Of a stretch of DNA of 64,000 bases, positions 63,080 through 64,000 are shown piece after piece. The stretch lies in assembly GCA_016713565.1 (NCBI GenBank), contig JADJOX010000001.1, forward strand, positions 248,001 through 312,000, given 5' to 3'. The notes beneath the pieces are model-generated. The model was not told the origin of the DNA. It did no database searches and saw only the letters and a program-made list of their open reading frames with translations. The number at the start of each line of letters is the position of its first letter. The stretch's first letter is position 1. The position numbers and the translations under genes are program-made. This DNA comes from Ignavibacteriota bacterium. GTDB taxonomy: Bacteria; Bacteroidota; Ignavibacteria; Ignavibacteriales; Melioribacteraceae.

Positions 63080-64000
63080 ATGAAAAAAGTAATATTAAAA
63101 CCCGGAAGAGAAAAATCATTATTACGCAAACATCCATGGGTATTTTCCGGCGCAATAGATAAAGTAACCGAAAATCCGCAAAATGGAGAAAATATTGAGG
63201 TTTTTTCTTCTAAAAATATTTGGCTTGCAAGAGGTTCTTTTTCGGAAAAATCTCAAATTAGAGTAAGAATTTGGACTTTTAACGAATCAGATAATATAGA
63301 TCAAAATTTTTTCCATAGTAAAATCAAATCAGCATTAAATTTGAGAAAATCCCAAATTAATGAAAATACTAACTCATATAGAATTATTAATTCGGAATCT
63401 GATGGAATACCCGGATTTATCTTAGATAAATATTCTGATTTTTTGGTTTGTCAATTCCTTTCCGCGGGTAGTGAGTTTTGGAAAGGCGAAATTATTGAAT
63501 CCATTAAAAAAGGAATTAATCCTTTAGGAATTTATGAAAGATCAGATTCTGATGTTAGATTAAAAGAGGGACTTGAAATTAGAAACGGAAATTTATTTGG
63601 TGAAGAACCGCCGGATTTAATAGAAATATTGGAAAATGGATTAAAGATATTTGTTGACGTAAAAAAAGGGCATAAAACCGGTTTTTATCTTGATCAAAGA
63701 GAAAATAGAAACTTACTTTTAGATTATGCTGGAGACAAAAATATTTTAAATTGTTTTTCATTTTCCGGCGGATTCAGTTTATATGCTTTGAAATCGGGAG
63801 CAAAATCAGTTGTCAATATTGATTCTTCTTCTGAAGCTTTAAGTTTAATTTCAAGGAATATTGAAGCAAATTGTTTCACCGCTGAAAAAAATAAAAATAT
63901 TAATGGAGATGTTTTTAAGGTTTTGCGAAAATTCCGAGATGAAAATAATTTATTTAATTTGATAATTCTCGATCCGCCAAAGTTTATTGAATCTAAAGCT
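63080..64000 (+). CDS. Class I SAM-dependent rRNA methyltransferase, RlmI-like (partial)
   Basis: The frame starts at the ATG at 63080 and is open to the window edge (307 codons seen). The N-terminal PUA-like domain shows PGREKSLLRKHPWVFSGAI. Then comes a linker and a Rossmann-type methyltransferase: the SAM loop NCFSFSGGFSLYALKSGA and the catalytic region LIILDPPKFIESKA are like RlmI/RlmK. These enzymes methylate cytosine in 23S rRNA. Only the last part is cut off. The start is preceded by a tiny MN-stop frame overlapping the region. Confidence 0.9.
   Translation, partial: MKKVILKPGREKSLLRKHPWVFSGAIDKVTENPQNGENIEVFSSKNIWLARGSFSEKSQIRVRIWTFNESDNIDQNFFHSKIKSALNLRKSQINENTNSYRIINSESDGIPGFILDKYSDFLVCQFLSAGSEFWKGEIIESIKKGINPLGIYERSDSDVRLKEGLEIRNGNLFGEEPPDLIEILENGLKIFVDVKKGHKTGFYLDQRENRNLLLDYAGDKNILNCFSFSGGFSLYALKSGAKSVVNIDSSSEALSLISRNIEANCFTAEKNKNINGDVFKVLRKFRDENNLFNLIILDPPKFIESKA

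Overview
The window is AT-rich bacterial chromosome with about 50 protein genes, one intact tRNA and no rRNA, CRISPR array or insertion sequence that I could recognise. Several features point to the Bacteroidota/Chlorobiota (FCB) group, most likely an Ignavibacteria-like anaerobe or facultative anaerobe. These are a TonB-dependent receptor with an N-terminal carboxypeptidase-regulatory-like domain, a three-gene (CAB) succinate dehydrogenase/fumarate reductase, a YidB-like protein, a promoter with a TAnnTTTG-like element, and a sodium-pumping methylmalonyl-CoA decarboxylase. The taxon is inferred from gene content only.

Layout. 1-3.1 kb: partial M1 aminopeptidase, dicarboxylate/amino-acid symporter and TerC-type membrane protein. 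3.3-7.4 kb (minus): methylmalonyl-CoA epimerase plus the four decarboxylase subunits mmdA-D-C-B in one tight operon. 7.6-8.1 kb: tRNA-Asn, its terminator, a small GIY-YIG nuclease gene, and then a partial copy of the tRNA 3' half and terminator; this is the most unusual locus. 8.3-10.1 kb: a large conserved protein of unknown function. 10.1-16.7 kb: meaB, an opposite-strand 16-residue-repeat protein, and mutB/mutA. 17-26.3 kb: CheB-like protein with a degenerate receiver, MltF, lysine-ketoglutarate reductase and saccharopine dehydrogenase, then a PAS/MCP/CheW/unknown chemosensory operon. 26.6-30 kb: sdhCAB. 30-33.8 kb: ParA-like ATPase and small signalling genes. 33.9-35.8 kb: PerR-like regulator, one-cysteine peroxiredoxin and Dps, sharing AT-rich putative operators. 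35.8-40.5 kb: two MscS paralogues flanking a DUF362 gene and a disrupted polyferredoxin gene. 40.6-49 kb: AmrS-like radical SAM enzyme, pyruvate kinase, Lon-type protease, Mfd. 49-52.6 kb: SpoIIE-type phosphatase, NAD-binding protein, secreted protein, YidB-like protein. 53-58.8 kb: aceE-aceF-lpd pyruvate dehydrogenase. 59-64 kb: TonB receptor, outer-membrane protein, receiver protein and a partial rRNA methyltransferase.

How it works together. Succinate dehydrogenase/fumarate reductase, B12-dependent methylmalonyl-CoA mutase with its MeaB chaperone, epimerase and the Na+-pumping decarboxylase form the succinate-propionate route, which conserves energy as a sodium gradient. The Na+-coupled symporter class could use such a gradient. 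Pyruvate kinase and pyruvate dehydrogenase feed central carbon, and the two saccharopine-pathway genes suggest lysine catabolism. The PerR-peroxiredoxin-Dps block is a compact peroxide-stress regulon, and the PAS/MCP/CheW operon suggests redox or energy taxis.
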